NCBI RefSeq assembly: GCF_023277925.1
Contig: NZ_CP063832.1
Coordinates: 3,463,501 to 3,527,500 of the forward strand
DNA length: 64,000 nt
Direction: 5' to 3'
Source of the DNA: Pseudomonas entomophila
GTDB taxonomy: Bacteria > Pseudomonadota > Gammaproteobacteria > Pseudomonadales > Pseudomonadaceae
Within the stretch, counting starts at the first letter, position 1. Each line of letters starts with the position of its first letter. The notes under the pieces are model-generated. The model made no database searches. It was not told where the DNA came from and worked only from the letters and a program-made list of their open reading frames with translations. This document shows positions 16,076 through 24,691 of this stretch, piece after piece. A program made the position numbers and the translations under genes.

Positions 16076-16411
16076 TTACAGCATGCTAATCACACCGCCT
16101 GCACCGACGCGCTGCCACGGCAGGCCCAGCACCAACGCCTGGAGTTGTTCGCTGTCGAGTTCGACCTCGCAGCCGTGGCGAATGCCGGGCCAGTGGAACT
16201 TGCCTTGGTTCAGTCGACGCGCTGCCAGCCAGACACCGACGCCATCGTGCACCAGCACTTTCATCCGGTTAGCCCGGCGATTGGCGAACAGATAAGCGCA
16301 GTGCGGCTTCGCCGCACCGAACACCGCAATCACCCGGGCTAATGCCGTCTCGGTGCCAGCGCGCATGTCCATCGGCTCGGTGGCCAGCCAGATGGCATCG
16401 ATGCGGATCAT
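16076..16411 (-). CDS. tnpB: IS66 accessory protein TnpB
   Basis: A 111-residue IS66 Orf2 protein: starts MIRIDAIWLATEPMDMRAG, contains FANRRANRMKVLVHDGVGVW and a KFHWP-type end, the family signature. Required for IS66 transposition together with TnpA and TnpC; its biochemical role is unknown. The start overlaps the tnpA stop (ATGA). Confidence 0.92.
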   Translation of the reverse strand: MIRIDAIWLATEPMDMRAGTETALARVIAVFGAAKPHCAYLFANRRANRMKVLVHDGVGVWLAARRLNQGKFHWPGIRHGCEVELDSEQLQALVLGLPWQRVGAGGVISML

Positions 16412-16728
16412 TGAGCGAAAGCCCGAATAAATTGCGCACAACCCTCGGGATCCGAGGCTGGCCATTTCACCGTGATCACTTGCCCGGCCACGGGCAACTC
16501 GATGATCACTGACGCTTCGACTGGCCGTTTAGGTGCGGCTTTTAGCGGGACGAAAGCTGGTAGTGAAGCCGCTGCGGGCTGATCTCGATAGAGCGGCAGC
16601 CATTTGCGGATGACGTTGGCATTGATGCCGTGGTTGATGGCGACACTGGACACGGTTGCGCCAGGTTGCAGGCATTCCTGAACGACCTGAGCTTTGAATG
16701 GTTTCGGATAAGAGCTTCGTTGGCGCAT
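16408..16728 (-). CDS. tnpA: IS66 transposase subunit TnpA (HTH)
   Basis: A 106-residue protein with an N-terminal helix-turn-helix (MRQRSSYPKPFKAQVVQECL start, then INHGINANVIRKWL), the IS3/IS66 Orf1 type of DNA-binding domain. The C-terminal half carries a short beta-rich IELPVAGQVITVKWP segment typical of IS66 TnpA. First gene of the element's operon, about 100 bases inside the right inverted repeat. Confidence 0.9.
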   Translation of the reverse strand: MRQRSSYPKPFKAQVVQECLQPGATVSSVAINHGINANVIRKWLPLYRDQPAAASLPAFVPLKAAPKRPVEASVIIELPVAGQVITVKWPASDPEGCAQFIRAFAQ

Positions 16729-17065
16729 GGAAATCCTGGCGATAAGGGTGATCGCGTCCGCTTAAAAATACGCGGACACCATCGCCCTTAATGCTGGAGT
16801 TCGGAAGGTGAGTTCGCCGGACGCTTACGCCCAATGCAACCTCAGTTTGCAAAAACTGGCGGCCACGATGTGTAACCCACTACTCATCGCTTCGCGATTG
16901 TGGGCCTCGCTTCGCAAGGGAAATCAAGAACAAGCCTCCGCGTGATCGCGAAGAGATGGCTGCAGCCACATCGAACACAGCTACCTGGTGTTCGCCTCGA
17001 GGCCGAGCGGCTATGTGGAAATGCTCAGACGGTGTCGAACCGGGCTTTCCCGGGTAGGGAATGCT

Positions 17066-17971
17066 CTAAACCCGCACCAGGATTGAGTCGACATTCCAAC
17101 GCTTACGAGCCCCTTCTACGTTCATCCCATCTAGTACCGCACGGCCTGCACCGTCCGCTGTAGGATAAATCTGCGCACCACTGAAACCACCTCGCCGGCA
17201 GAGGCCGAGCAGACGAGCCGACTCGAATACCGGTAGCGTCAACTTAAGCATGCAAGGCGGAACATCGGCGAAATCCTCTTCAAGCCCAGACACCTCAAAT
17301 TTGCCTGAGCGATACCCGGAATGAGGATGGACAGTAAACAGCCCGCCTTGAGCCGCAAGGTGCTTACTGATCGCACCAGGTGAGCTGTGCAGCACGATTC
17401 TGTCGTGTAGCCCCAGCTGGTTGCGATTGATCGCCCAGATTGCCAATCGCTTGTTGAGCGTGGATTCCCAGCTCGCGAAATCCGCCAAGGCAGAACTTGC
17501 TGCGAAGTAAAGCGCCGCATAGGGCTTAATCGTCCAATCCAGCAGACGGGTGGGCACGCCGTGATGTTGAGCCATAGCCATAAGATCGAGCAACGCAGGA
17601 TTGGGCCACAGCGATGGGTCTTTGTAGTACCGGTCTGCGGTCTGAGTGCTGAGCTCGTTTTTCCTGAACTCCTGCGAGTCATTAGGGATCGCGATCCCGA
17701 TAGCATCACAGTGCTCAACGAATGCACCAAGCATTAGCAGCTCATAAAACACCATCTCTGAAGCGTCCACCATCTTGTCGTAAGACTCAATTGGTGGTTG
17801 TCCGCGTGGACGTAGAACTGAAGGCACAAGAGGCCACTGGGCATCCGCTTGACCGCGAAAAATGAACAGCTCAGGCCCATCCGTAAGCTGAGAGGTTGGG
17901 GAAACCGCGAGCCAAAGCTCTTCTGCAGTTTCAAAGTGACGCTCGATGAACGGTGGGTGCCTTCGAGCCAT
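17066..17971 (-). CDS. FRG-domain protein
   Basis: A 301-residue soluble protein carrying the FRG domain: the name-giving FIFRGQADAQWPLVPSVLR lies at residues about 38-56, and the second block MAQHHGVPTRLLDWT followed by ALYFAAS at about 130-160. The domain has no established activity; its genes are frequent in phage-defence islands and mobile elements. I choose the ATG at 17971, seven bases after AAGGAC; an upstream in-frame ATG at 18067 would read through the terminator. It stands alone between the IS66 element and tRNA-Thr, as a cargo gene at a tRNA-adjacent integration site. Confidence 0.8.
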   Translation of the reverse strand: MARRHPPFIERHFETAEELWLAVSPTSQLTDGPELFIFRGQADAQWPLVPSVLRPRGQPPIESYDKMVDASEMVFYELLMLGAFVEHCDAIGIAIPNDSQEFRKNELSTQTADRYYKDPSLWPNPALLDLMAMAQHHGVPTRLLDWTIKPYAALYFAASSALADFASWESTLNKRLAIWAINRNQLGLHDRIVLHSSPGAISKHLAAQGGLFTVHPHSGYRSGKFEVSGLEEDFADVPPCMLKLTLPVFESARLLGLCRRGGFSGAQIYPTADGAGRAVLDGMNVEGARKRWNVDSILVRV

Positions 17972-17993
17972 TGCCAGTCCTTTGTCGAGCTGA

Positions 17994-18032
17994 AGAAAAA
18001 GCCCCGCTGACGGAGGTCTAAGCGAGGCTTTT
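17994..18032 (-). terminator. Hairpin terminator behind tRNA-Thr
   Basis: AAAAGCCTCGCTTAG...CAGCGGGGCTTTTTC on the minus strand: an AGCC-CGCT/AGCG-GGCT stem followed by TTTTT. It lies 67 bases past the tRNA-Thr 3' end and just upstream of the FRG gene. Another inverted pair (CAGCGTTTT/AAAACGCTG) is at 18051-18082, and TGCTGTCAC is repeated at about 18032-18051. Confidence 0.6.
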
Positions 18033-18098
18033 GCTGTCACACTGCTGTCACAGCGTTTTTTTGCCACTGACGGAAAACGCTGGAAAGCTTGATTTTAC

Positions 18099-18174
18099 TG
18101 GTGCCGGGGATAGGAATCGAACCTACGACCTTCGCGTTACGAGTGCGCTGCTCTACCGACTGAGCTACACCGGC
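18099..18174 (-). tRNA. tRNA-Thr (CGT anticodon)
   Basis: 76 nt including encoded CCA. Acceptor arm GCCGGTG/TATCCCCGGC-type pairing, D-loop with GTAGCTCAGTCGGTAGAGC, anticodon loop CTCGTAA with CGT, T-loop GGTTCGATTCC. Its 3' end faces the accessory region; no duplicated 3' end (att site) was found in the window. Confidence 0.95.
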
Positions 18175-18232
18175 GTGTTGCGCAACGTACCACTGCCGTG
18201 TCGGTTACGCAAACCCCTGTTTCACCTCACTT

Positions 18233-18643
18233 TCATTGCACCGTGCAGCCGTTGGGCGCGAGGTCTTCCTCTACCGTGGTCACGCAGGTCCAGCCTGCCT
18301 GGGTACGCGCCAGGGTCACGGTCTTGCCCAGCACATTGGCCGGTGCGTCGGCCAGGGTGCAGGCGATGCTGGCGGTGCCGTCGGCGGCCTTGCCGCTGGC
18401 GGTGGTCGCGCAATGGGCGGTGGTGGGCTGGCCGCCGAGGCTGGCGACGTCGGGCACGTCCTTGCCTTCGTTCAGGCGGATATCCATCGGCGTTTTCAGC
18501 GCGGAGATCTCCAGCAGCGCCGCCGCGGCTTTGGCGCGGGCCTGGTGGTTGGTGTACAGGGGGATGGCGATGGTCGCCAGGATGCCAATGATCGCGACGA
18601 CGATCATCAGTTCGATCAGGGTGATACCTCGTTGCCCTTTCAT
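18233..18643 (-). CDS. pilA: Type IV major pilin PilA
   Basis: A 136-residue type IVa prepilin: leader MKGQRG then [20 protein letters not shown], with cleavage after Gly6, Glu at mature position 5 and a long hydrophobic helix. Cysteines at the C-terminal part (HCATT, ACTLA, WTCVTT, NGCTVQ) can form the D-region disulfides. GAAGGAAG precedes the ATG at 18643. It is divergent from pilC-pilD, which export and process it; the assembly ATPase gene pilB is not next to them here. Confidence 0.92.
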   Translation of the reverse strand: MKGQRGITLIELMIVVAIIGILATIAIPLYTNHQARAKAAAALLEISALKTPMDIRLNEGKDVPDVASLGGQPTTAHCATTASGKAADGTASIACTLADAPANVLGKTVTLARTQAGWTCVTTVEEDLAPNGCTVQ

Positions 18644-18870
18644 GAACGGTCTTCCTTCGTAATACATGGAGGCGCGGTGGGCGCTGTTTCAGCTTTGCGG
18701 GCGCCCCGCCCGGCAGGCGCGCAGTAGGCCTGAACCGACACCTTTTGTCACCCCTGCACGGCAGGGCGTCATCTTCGCTGAACTACTCTAGTGAGCGTCA
18801 TGGAAACGCGCCCGGCCTCAGGCCCGGCAAGCTGTTACGGGGCTTGTCGCCGCACTGCAAAGGACCTCAC

Positions 18871-20079
18871 ATGCAACCGTCTACCCGCCTCTACGCCTGG
18901 GAGGGCATCGATGCCTCCGGCGCTCGTCAACACGGCCAGCAACCGGGGCGCAGCCCGGCATTCGTGCAGGCTTGGCTGCAACGCCAGGGCATCCGGGCCA
19001 CGCGGGTGAGCTTGGCGGGTGGGTTGCGCTGGCGCTGGCCACAACGGGCGGCCAAGGCGGATGCAGCGGGGTTCAGCCGGCAGCTGGCAACGTTGCTGAC
19101 GGCGGGGGTGCCGTTGTTGCAGGCGTTCGAGGTGATGGCGCGCAGCACGGTGGACAGCGGCATGGCGGCGTTGCTGGCGCGGTTGAAACAGGATGTGGCG
19201 GCGGGGTTGGGGCTGGCGGATGCGCTGCAACGCCACCCGGCGTGGTTCGATGCGCTGTACTGCAACCTGGTGCGGGTGGGCGAGCAGTCGGGCACGCTGG
19301 ACCGGCAACTGGAGCAGATGGCGGGCATGCTGGAGAAGCGCCAGGCACTGCGGCAGAAGGTGCGCAAGGCGATGCTGTACCCGGCGCTGTTGCTGCTGAC
19401 CGGGCTCGGGGTGGCGGCGTTGTTGCTGCTGGAGGTGGTGCCGCGCTTTCAGGGGCTGTTCGCCAGTTTCGACAAGGCGCTGCCGGCGTTCACCCAGTGG
19501 GTGATCGATTTATCCACAGGGCTGGGCAATCACGTGGGGTGGCTGGTGCTGTTGATAACCGTGTTGGGGGTTGGCGGGCGGGCGGTTTATCGGCGGCATC
19601 TGCCGGCGCGGCTGTGGATGGTGCGCTGGGGGCTGCGGGTGCCGGTGCTCGGCACCTTGCTCGGGCAGGCGGCGTTGGCGCGGTTTGCGCGCAGCCTGGC
19701 TACTTCTTATACAGCGGGTGTGGCGTTGCTGGATGCGCTGGCAACGGTGGCGCCGGTCAGTGGCAACTGCCTGCATGAGCGGGCGATCCTGGCGTTGCGC
19801 CAGGGCGTGGCCAATGGCGCGAGCCTGCAACAGGCGATGGAGGCGGACGGGCTGTTCCCGCCGCTGCTGCGCCAGCTGGTGGCGGTCGGCGAGGCCAGCG
19901 GCACCCTCGACACGATGCTGGACAAGGCCGCGCTACATTACGAAGAGCAGGTGAGCCAGGCGCTGGAGCAGTTGACCACACTGCTGGAGCCGGCCATCGT
20001 GCTGATCCTCGGGCTGCTGGTGGGGGGCCTTGTCGTGGCGATGTACTTGCCGATCTTCCAGTTGGGTAGCCTGCTCTGA
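18871..20079 (+). CDS. pilC: Type IV pilus inner-membrane platform protein PilC
   Basis: A 402-residue GspF/PilC-type platform protein with two repeats of the T2SSF domain: FSRQLATLLTAGVPLLQAFE at about residues 68-87 and FARSLATSYTAGVALLDAL at about 271-289, each ending in membrane helices; the C-terminus IVLILGLLVGGLVVAMYLPI is typical. It couples the cytoplasmic ATPase to pilin assembly. AAAGGA precedes the ATG at 18871. pilD starts two bases after its stop. Confidence 0.93.
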   Translation: MQPSTRLYAWEGIDASGARQHGQQPGRSPAFVQAWLQRQGIRATRVSLAGGLRWRWPQRAAKADAAGFSRQLATLLTAGVPLLQAFEVMARSTVDSGMAALLARLKQDVAAGLGLADALQRHPAWFDALYCNLVRVGEQSGTLDRQLEQMAGMLEKRQALRQKVRKAMLYPALLLLTGLGVAALLLLEVVPRFQGLFASFDKALPAFTQWVIDLSTGLGNHVGWLVLLITVLGVGGRAVYRRHLPARLWMVRWGLRVPVLGTLLGQAALARFARSLATSYTAGVALLDALATVAPVSGNCLHERAILALRQGVANGASLQQAMEADGLFPPLLRQLVAVGEASGTLDTMLDKAALHYEEQVSQALEQLTTLLEPAIVLILGLLVGGLVVAMYLPIFQLGSLL

Positions 20080-20081
20080 AC

Positions 20082-20948
20082 ATGAATGCCTGGGCCGTAA
20101 TCGTCGATCATCCCCTGTTCTTTTATGCCCTGGCCGCGGTGCTGGGGTTGCTGGTGGGCAGTTTTCTCAATGTGCTGGCGTACCGGCTGCCGGTGATGCT
20201 CGAGCGCCAGTGGCAGCGGGAGGCACAGGAGGTGCTGGGGCTGCCGCAGGCCGAGCACGAGCGCTTCGACCTGTGTTTGCCGGCCTCGCGTTGCCCTCAC
20301 TGCCAGCGCCCGATCCGGGCGTGGGAGAACATTCCGGTGTTGAGTTACCTGGCCTTGCGCGGGCGTTGCTCGGGGTGCAAGGCGCGGATCAGTGCGCGTT
20401 ATCCACTGGTGGAGCTGGCCACCGCCCTGCTGTCGCTGCTGGTGGCCTGGCATTTCGGGCCGGGCGTGGAAGCGCTGGCGGTGATGCTGCTGACTTGGGG
20501 CCTGATTGCGTTGAGCCTGATCGATGCCGAACACCAGTTGCTGCCGGATGTGCTGGTGCTGCCGCTGTTGTGGCTGGGATTGATCGTTAATGCCTTCGGG
20601 CTGCTGGTGCCGCTGGCCGATGCAATGTGGGGCGCGGTGGCGGGTTATCTGAGCCTGTGGTTGGTGTACTGGGTCTTCAAGCTGATCACTGGCAAGGAGG
20701 GCATCGGTTTTGGCGACTTCAAGCTGCTGGCCATGCTGGGTGCCTGGGGCGGCTGGCAGATTCTGCCGCTGACCTTGATGCTGGCCTCCCTGGTGGGGGC
20801 GCTGATCGGGCTGGCGCTGGTGCGGCTTAAACGCACGCAGATGGGCGCTGCGCTGCCTTTTGGGCCTTATCTGGCCATTGCGGGGTGGATCGCATTGCTC
20901 TGGGGTGATGAAATAGTCGCTTCTTACCTGCAACTGCTTGGAACCTGA
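20082..20948 (+). CDS. pilD: Prepilin leader peptidase/N-methyltransferase PilD
   Basis: A 288-residue inner-membrane aspartic protease that cleaves and methylates type IV prepilins and type II secretion pseudopilins. The N-terminal domain [17 protein letters not shown] is followed by the two zinc-binding CPHCQRP and CSGCKAR pairs; the catalytic aspartates are in [12 protein letters not shown] and GFGDFKLLA. About seven or eight membrane helices. Two bases separate it from pilC, and its stop overlaps the coaE start (TGATG). Confidence 0.95.
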   Translation: MNAWAVIVDHPLFFYALAAVLGLLVGSFLNVLAYRLPVMLERQWQREAQEVLGLPQAEHERFDLCLPASRCPHCQRPIRAWENIPVLSYLALRGRCSGCKARISARYPLVELATALLSLLVAWHFGPGVEALAVMLLTWGLIALSLIDAEHQLLPDVLVLPLLWLGLIVNAFGLLVPLADAMWGAVAGYLSLWLVYWVFKLITGKEGIGFGDFKLLAMLGAWGGWQILPLTLMLASLVGALIGLALVRLKRTQMGAALPFGPYLAIAGWIALLWGDEIVASYLQLLGT

Positions 20949-21571
20949 TGAGCACAGCGCCCTTCACCCCTTGGATTCTCGGCCTGACCGGCGGCATCGG
21001 CAGCGGCAAGAGCGCCGCCGCCGAGCGTTTTGTCGAGCTGGGCGTGCACCTGGTCGATGCCGACCAGGCGGCGCGCTGGGTTGTCGAGCCGGGGCGCCCT
21101 GCCCTGGCCCGTATCGTCGAGCGCTTCGGCCCCGGCGTGTTGCTGGAGGATGGCCAGCTCGACCGTGGCGCCCTGCGCCAGCAGATCTTCGCCGACCCGG
21201 CGCAGCGGCAATGGCTGGAACAGCTGCTGCACCCGCTGATCGGCCAGGAGATCTTCAGCTACCTGGCCAAGGCCGAGACGCCCTATGCGGTGTATGTCTC
21301 GCCGCTGTTGATCGAGTCGGGGCAGTTCGACAAGACCCAGCGCATCCTGGTGATCGATGCCCCTGCCGAGCTGCAGGTGCAGCGCACTTTGGCCCGTGAC
21401 AACACCAGCCCGGAACAGGTGCAGGCGATTCTCAAGGCCCAGCTGGCCCGGGAAGAGCGCCTGCGCCATGCCGATGACGTGGTGGTCAACGATCGTGACC
21501 TGCAATCGCTGCACGATGAGATCGACCGCCTGCACCACTTTTACCTGACTTTGCGAGGAGGCCAGCCATGA
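20948..21571 (+). CDS. coaE: Dephospho-CoA kinase
   Basis: A 207-residue cytoplasmic kinase that phosphorylates the 3'-OH of dephospho-CoA, the last step of CoA synthesis. P-loop [17 protein letters not shown] at residues 11-27, the [13 protein letters not shown] segment of the substrate site, and the lid region with [14 protein letters not shown]. It is part of the common pilD-coaE-yacG arrangement of pseudomonads and overlaps yacG by four bases. Confidence 0.95.
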   Translation: MSTAPFTPWILGLTGGIGSGKSAAAERFVELGVHLVDADQAARWVVEPGRPALARIVERFGPGVLLEDGQLDRGALRQQIFADPAQRQWLEQLLHPLIGQEIFSYLAKAETPYAVYVSPLLIESGQFDKTQRILVIDAPAELQVQRTLARDNTSPEQVQAILKAQLAREERLRHADDVVVNDRDLQSLHDEIDRLHHFYLTLRGGQP

Positions 21572-21768
21572 GCCAGCCGATGACCGTTGATTGCCCCACC
21601 TGTGGGGCGCCCGTGGAATGGGGGGAGAAGAGCCCGTTCCGGCCGTTCTGCTCGGACCGCTGCAAGTTGATCGACCTGGGGGCCTGGGCGGCCGAGGAGC
21701 ATAAGATCGCGGGGGCGGAAGAGTCGGAGGATGAGTTGTATTCGGGGGATCTGGAGCCGCGGCACTAA
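21568..21768 (+). CDS. yacG: DNA gyrase inhibitor YacG
   Basis: A 66-residue zinc-ribbon protein: [10 protein letters not shown] and [12 protein letters not shown] provide four cysteines, and an acidic tail follows. In E. coli YacG binds GyrB and blocks gyrase activity. ATGA overlap with coaE suggests coupling. Confidence 0.93.
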   Translation: MSQPMTVDCPTCGAPVEWGEKSPFRPFCSDRCKLIDLGAWAAEEHKIAGAEESEDELYSGDLEPRH

Positions 21769-21793
21769 GCTGGGTTCGCTGGTAAGTCATTTG

Positions 21794-21876
21794 GTAGGAG
21801 CGGCTTCAGCCGCGATGCGGGCACCTCGGGGCCGGGCACCCGCTTTGCGGGTGATCGCGGCTGAAGCCGCTCCTAC
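21794..21876. repeat. REP palindrome pair (P. putida type)
   Basis: GTAGGAGCGGCTTCAGCCGC and its inverse GCGGCTGAAGCCGCTCCTAC flank a 40-base middle with an inner ACCCGC/GCGGGT hairpin. Same family as 26013-26095, 47676-47760 and 59346-59426. Confidence 0.9.
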
Positions 21877-21909
21877 ACAGAGGTTGTGCCTGATCAATGG
21901 GGTATGTAT

Positions 21910-22593
21910 TCACTGCTCTTCGTCCTTCCAGGGCGCCTGCAAATAGCGGCTGCGGTTGAAGGTCTCCAGCCACTCCGGGCAAAACACCACCAACGCACTG
22001 ATCACCGTGCCGTTGATGAACGCCTCGGGAAACATCATCAGCCATAGATAGCCAACGAAGTCGCTGAGCCATTCCGGCATGGCGAAACGCTCGTCCATCC
22101 ATAACACCCCCAGCCCGGCCGCCAGGCACACCAGCACGGTCAGCGCGGCGGGGAAGAACCCGGAACAGAAGATATACACAAACAGGTTACGCGGCTGGGC
22201 GCGCTCGACCAGGATCGCGCACACCTCGGTGACCAACACCGGCAAGCCAACGATCAGCAGGCCGTTGACGCCGATGGCGGCGAGGTCCTGGCGGCCCAGC
22301 AGCAACAGCCCGAGCTGGGCCAGGAAGCCGCCCAGCACCGCCAGCGGCCAGTCCAGCAGCAGGGTCACGGCGGTCATGCCGATGAAGTGATACGACACCC
22401 CGGTGTCGAAATCGCGCCGCACCAGCCACAACACGAACAGGCAGAACACCGTACCGAACAGCAGGTGCTGGCGGCGGGTGTCGGTGAACAGCTCCACCCA
22501 GCGGGTGCGGCTGGCGGCCCAGATCAGCAGGGGCACGTAACCGAGCCAGCCAAGGGTGAGGCTGGTGCTGGACAAGACCTGTGCGCTGATCAT
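21910..22593 (-). CDS. CbiM-like energy-coupling-factor transporter permease
   Basis: A 227-residue integral membrane protein with about seven helices. GVSYHFIGMTAVTLLL in residues 66-81 resembles the CbiM/NikM core histidine motif, although the N-terminal Met-His metal site of true CbiM is not obvious. No CbiN, CbiQ or CbiO genes adjoin, so the protein may act alone or have a diverged role. Transport of a metal or vitamin is inferred from family only. Confidence 0.7.
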   Translation of the reverse strand: MISAQVLSSTSLTLGWLGYVPLLIWAASRTRWVELFTDTRRQHLLFGTVFCLFVLWLVRRDFDTGVSYHFIGMTAVTLLLDWPLAVLGGFLAQLGLLLLGRQDLAAIGVNGLLIVGLPVLVTEVCAILVERAQPRNLFVYIFCSGFFPAALTVLVCLAAGLGVLWMDERFAMPEWLSDFVGYLWLMMFPEAFINGTVISALVVFCPEWLETFNRSRYLQAPWKDEEQ

Positions 22594-22702
22594 TCGACGT
22601 CCTTCTAAAATGGGTGCCGACCAGCCCTATGTCCTGCAGCTAATCCTCACGCACCTGACCAAAAAGGTTTCCCAAGCTACGCTCAGATCAAAGGGAAGCC
22701 GT

Positions 22703-22798
22703 ATGACTGTAAATCCTTGGAGCCCTACTCTAGCGGTAAAGTGTGCTGACTATCAAAGAGTGGGGTTAAGCATCTACTTTTCATTGGGACAAGAGTGA
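22703..22798 (+). CDS. Possible 31-codon leader ORF
   Basis: MTVNPWSPTLAVKCADYQRV and 11 more residues, with AAAGGGAAG seven bases upstream of the ATG, ending in TGATG where the next gene begins. Could be a real micropeptide coupled to the next gene; too short to be sure. Confidence 0.3.
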   Translation: MTVNPWSPTLAVKCADYQRVGLSIYFSLGQE

Positions 22799-23190
22799 TG
22801 GTGGATCTGCCCCTCATACTAAAGGATGTACTGGAAAGCTCTACGGTGCTTACGGGCTGGGCGGTTGCTATCGGCGGAGGGACTGTCGCCATAATTATCG
22901 GAACTTCACATAATCGACCCGAAAACCTGCACTTAAGGCTAATATATCTTCTGTTTTTACCCGGATGGACTTCAATAGCCCACTCTATTTATTTAGGAAA
23001 TCAATTAGTCGGTAGTTACCTCGCCTCTCGATTCACGCCAAACGCGGTTCTGGCCATCGCTGACAACATCAATAACCTTTACGCATCCCAGCGTCTCTCC
23101 CTACTGATAGCACTAGCGTTCTTTGGTACATGGCTTACCTGCTATACGCTAGCCTGGATCTTCACGAAACAATTAAAGGAACCTGACTAA
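22798..23190 (+). CDS. Small membrane protein of unknown function
   Basis: About 130 residues with three hydrophobic segments (WAVAIGGGTVAIIIGTS; LIYLLFLPGWTSIAHSIY; SLLIALAFFGTWLTCYTLAW), the last near the C-terminus. I do not recognise the family. The start may be ATG 22798 or the GTG three bases either side; the ribosome binding site is weak and translation may be coupled to the preceding ORF. It is followed after one base by the exported protein below, and both are AT-richer than their neighbours, which points to recent gain. Confidence 0.6.
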   Translation: MVDLPLILKDVLESSTVLTGWAVAIGGGTVAIIIGTSHNRPENLHLRLIYLLFLPGWTSIAHSIYLGNQLVGSYLASRFTPNAVLAIADNINNLYASQRLSLLIALAFFGTWLTCYTLAWIFTKQLKEPD

Positions 23191-23191
23191 G

Positions 23192-23626
23192 ATGAACGCA
23201 TTCTGGTGGATACTACCAGCACTCAGTGCATTCAACATGCCTGTCAACGCCAGCGAATGCACGTGCATGTCATACCCTTTCGACCCGAACCCTCCTTGCT
23301 TTAAGTTCTGCGTGAACGAATCTATTGAAAGCGACGGGAAAAATCTTAGCAAAATTAAAAACCTACCTGATTCAGTCCGAGCAAATCTGGAAATCCTTGT
23401 TGAGCGCAAAAAAAACAACCAACTCTCTGACTACAACAACATACAGAGTACAGAAGCTCTTAAAAAGGCAGCCTCTAGTCCCACTGGAAGTAAATATGAG
23501 ACTTTCAAACGCCCAGGGGATGCTCGCCTTGAAAAGTTCAAAGATGATGGTCTCATAGGCCCTTCGAAAGGTAGTGGCCTCGGTGCGCCAAGTGGATCTA
23601 GCGGCCTCTCCGCTCCCGCACACTGA
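23192..23626 (+). CDS. Exported Cys-rich protein of unknown function
   Basis: A 144-residue protein: signal peptide MNAFWWILPALSAFNMPVNA, then ECTCMSYPF and PCFKFCVNE giving four cysteines in 24 residues, a charged middle, and a Gly/Ser-rich tail (PSKGSGLGAPSGSSGL). The ATG is one base after the stop of the membrane protein, so the two are expressed together. Family unknown; may interact with the preceding membrane protein in the periplasm. Confidence 0.65.
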   Translation: MNAFWWILPALSAFNMPVNASECTCMSYPFDPNPPCFKFCVNESIESDGKNLSKIKNLPDSVRANLEILVERKKNNQLSDYNNIQSTEALKKAASSPTGSKYETFKRPGDARLEKFKDDGLIGPSKGSGLGAPSGSSGLSAPAH

Positions 23627-23671
23627 ACAACTGTAACCCTTTGTTCGCTGGAGAGCGCTAAGCTTGTCCCC

Positions 23672-24301
23672 ATGGATGACTCAGACTACCTGCGCCTGCT
23701 TACCATCCAGGCCGAACAAGCCAATGCGTTCCTGTCCAATGCCCGCAAATGGGAACGCGAGCGTTGGGTCTGCCAGCGTCTGCTGCAAGGGCTGAACATT
23801 GCCTACCGCAGCGAGGACTTCACCCCGGCCGGGCAAGAGCCGCCAGATGTGCTGTTCCGCGACGCGGCGTTCGAGGTGTTCTTCGTGCTAGACGAGGGCC
23901 GCCGCCTCAACGACGAGTGGCGCGAGGAGCTGCAACGGCGGCGCAGCGCGTTTTCCCTGGCTCAGCTGGTGCGCCGCGAGCAGCGGCCCCGCAGGATCAG
24001 CGCCCAGGAACTGCTGGCGCGCCTGGCGCCCACGCTGCGCAAGAAATCGCACAACTACCGTGAACGCGGGCTGGACTTGGGCGAGCTGGACATCATCGCC
24101 TTCGCCAGCCTCAAACGCGAGGTGCTGGACCTCAACAGCCATTTCCCGCCGCCCACCGAGTACCTGCGCCAGGGCTGGCGGTCGCTGTCGCTGGTGGGGC
24201 CGACCTTCGCCCGGGTGCTGTTCGCCCACCCGGACGCGCCGGATTTTTTGCGCGGCAACCTGGGGCGCAGCATCGTCTTCGACGTTGGGATCAGTCTTTG
24301 A
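23672..24301 (+). CDS. DUF1780 protein, putative endonuclease-like
   Basis: A 209-residue soluble protein common in Pseudomonas. RSEDFTPAGQEPPDVLFRDA then AFEVFFVLDEGRRL looks like a degenerate restriction-endonuclease-type core (D...E), which is why the family is sometimes called a putative endonuclease; no activity is known. It lies directly upstream of DUF3094 and ndh, the usual pseudomonad order. Confidence 0.8.
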   Translation: MDDSDYLRLLTIQAEQANAFLSNARKWERERWVCQRLLQGLNIAYRSEDFTPAGQEPPDVLFRDAAFEVFFVLDEGRRLNDEWREELQRRRSAFSLAQLVRREQRPRRISAQELLARLAPTLRKKSHNYRERGLDLGELDIIAFASLKREVLDLNSHFPPPTEYLRQGWRSLSLVGPTFARVLFAHPDAPDFLRGNLGRSIVFDVGISL

Positions 24302-24433
24302 TCCAGTGCCGGGTGTGTTTGCGATCACGTACACTCGGCGCCAGGGATAGAAAGCATTATCATTCGACCCATGCGTTTGCGTGGGCGCTGTAGCGTTTAC
24401 GCATCCACCAACGTCTATCTGACGAGGCCCACC

Positions 24434-24607
24434 ATGACCAGCCGCCTGAATCCTGAAGATCAGCGTCGCGTCGATGAGTACTTGAGTGCCCCCCAGCATC
24501 GTGTCGAGCGCAGGCCTTTCCGGCCGTTGTTGCTGCTGTTGCTGGTGGTGGCCGTGACCATCGGTCTGGGCCTGTTGAGCCGCCTGCTGAGTGGACTGGT
24601 GCTATGA
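24434..24607 (+). CDS. DUF3094 small membrane protein
   Basis: 57 residues: MTSRLNPEDQRRVDEYLSAP, a basic segment HRVERRPF, then one transmembrane helix LLLLLLVVAVTIGLGLLS. Matches the DUF3094 family of gammaproteobacteria; function unknown. I choose the internal ATG at 24434 because family members begin at this point. Confidence 0.8.
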   Translation: MTSRLNPEDQRRVDEYLSAPQHRVERRPFRPLLLLLLVVAVTIGLGLLSRLLSGLVL

Positions 24608-24691
24608 GCTGCCTTGCGCTCGCCCTCCCCTCGTGCCGGACGCGGCCGGGCCTTGTGCCCACGAATTCCGTAAAACTTGTGAGATATCCCC

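Larger units (their letters stand above)
14446..16828 (-). mobile_element. Complete IS66-family insertion sequence
   Basis: A 2383-bp element with terminal inverted repeats GTATGCGTCCGGCGAACTCA (left, from 14446) and, on the other strand, GTAAGCGTCCGGCGAACTCA (right, ending 16828), matching over more than 25 of 30 positions. It encodes tnpA, tnpB and tnpC on the minus strand, all open. The flanks (ATCGCAAG left, GCCCAATG right) are not an 8-bp duplication, so one side has been rearranged or the insertion is old. Just outside the left tip GACGCATAC mirrors the tip GTATGCGTC. Confidence 0.9.

Noticed and set aside
14438..16836. Eight-base target duplication of the IS66 element
   Set aside because: The two flanking octamers do not match.
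18099..18174. Direct repeat of the tRNA-Thr 3' end as an att site
   Set aside because: I looked for the T-arm and acceptor sequence elsewhere in the accessory region and found no second copy; the other tRNAs at 41041-41279 have different arms.
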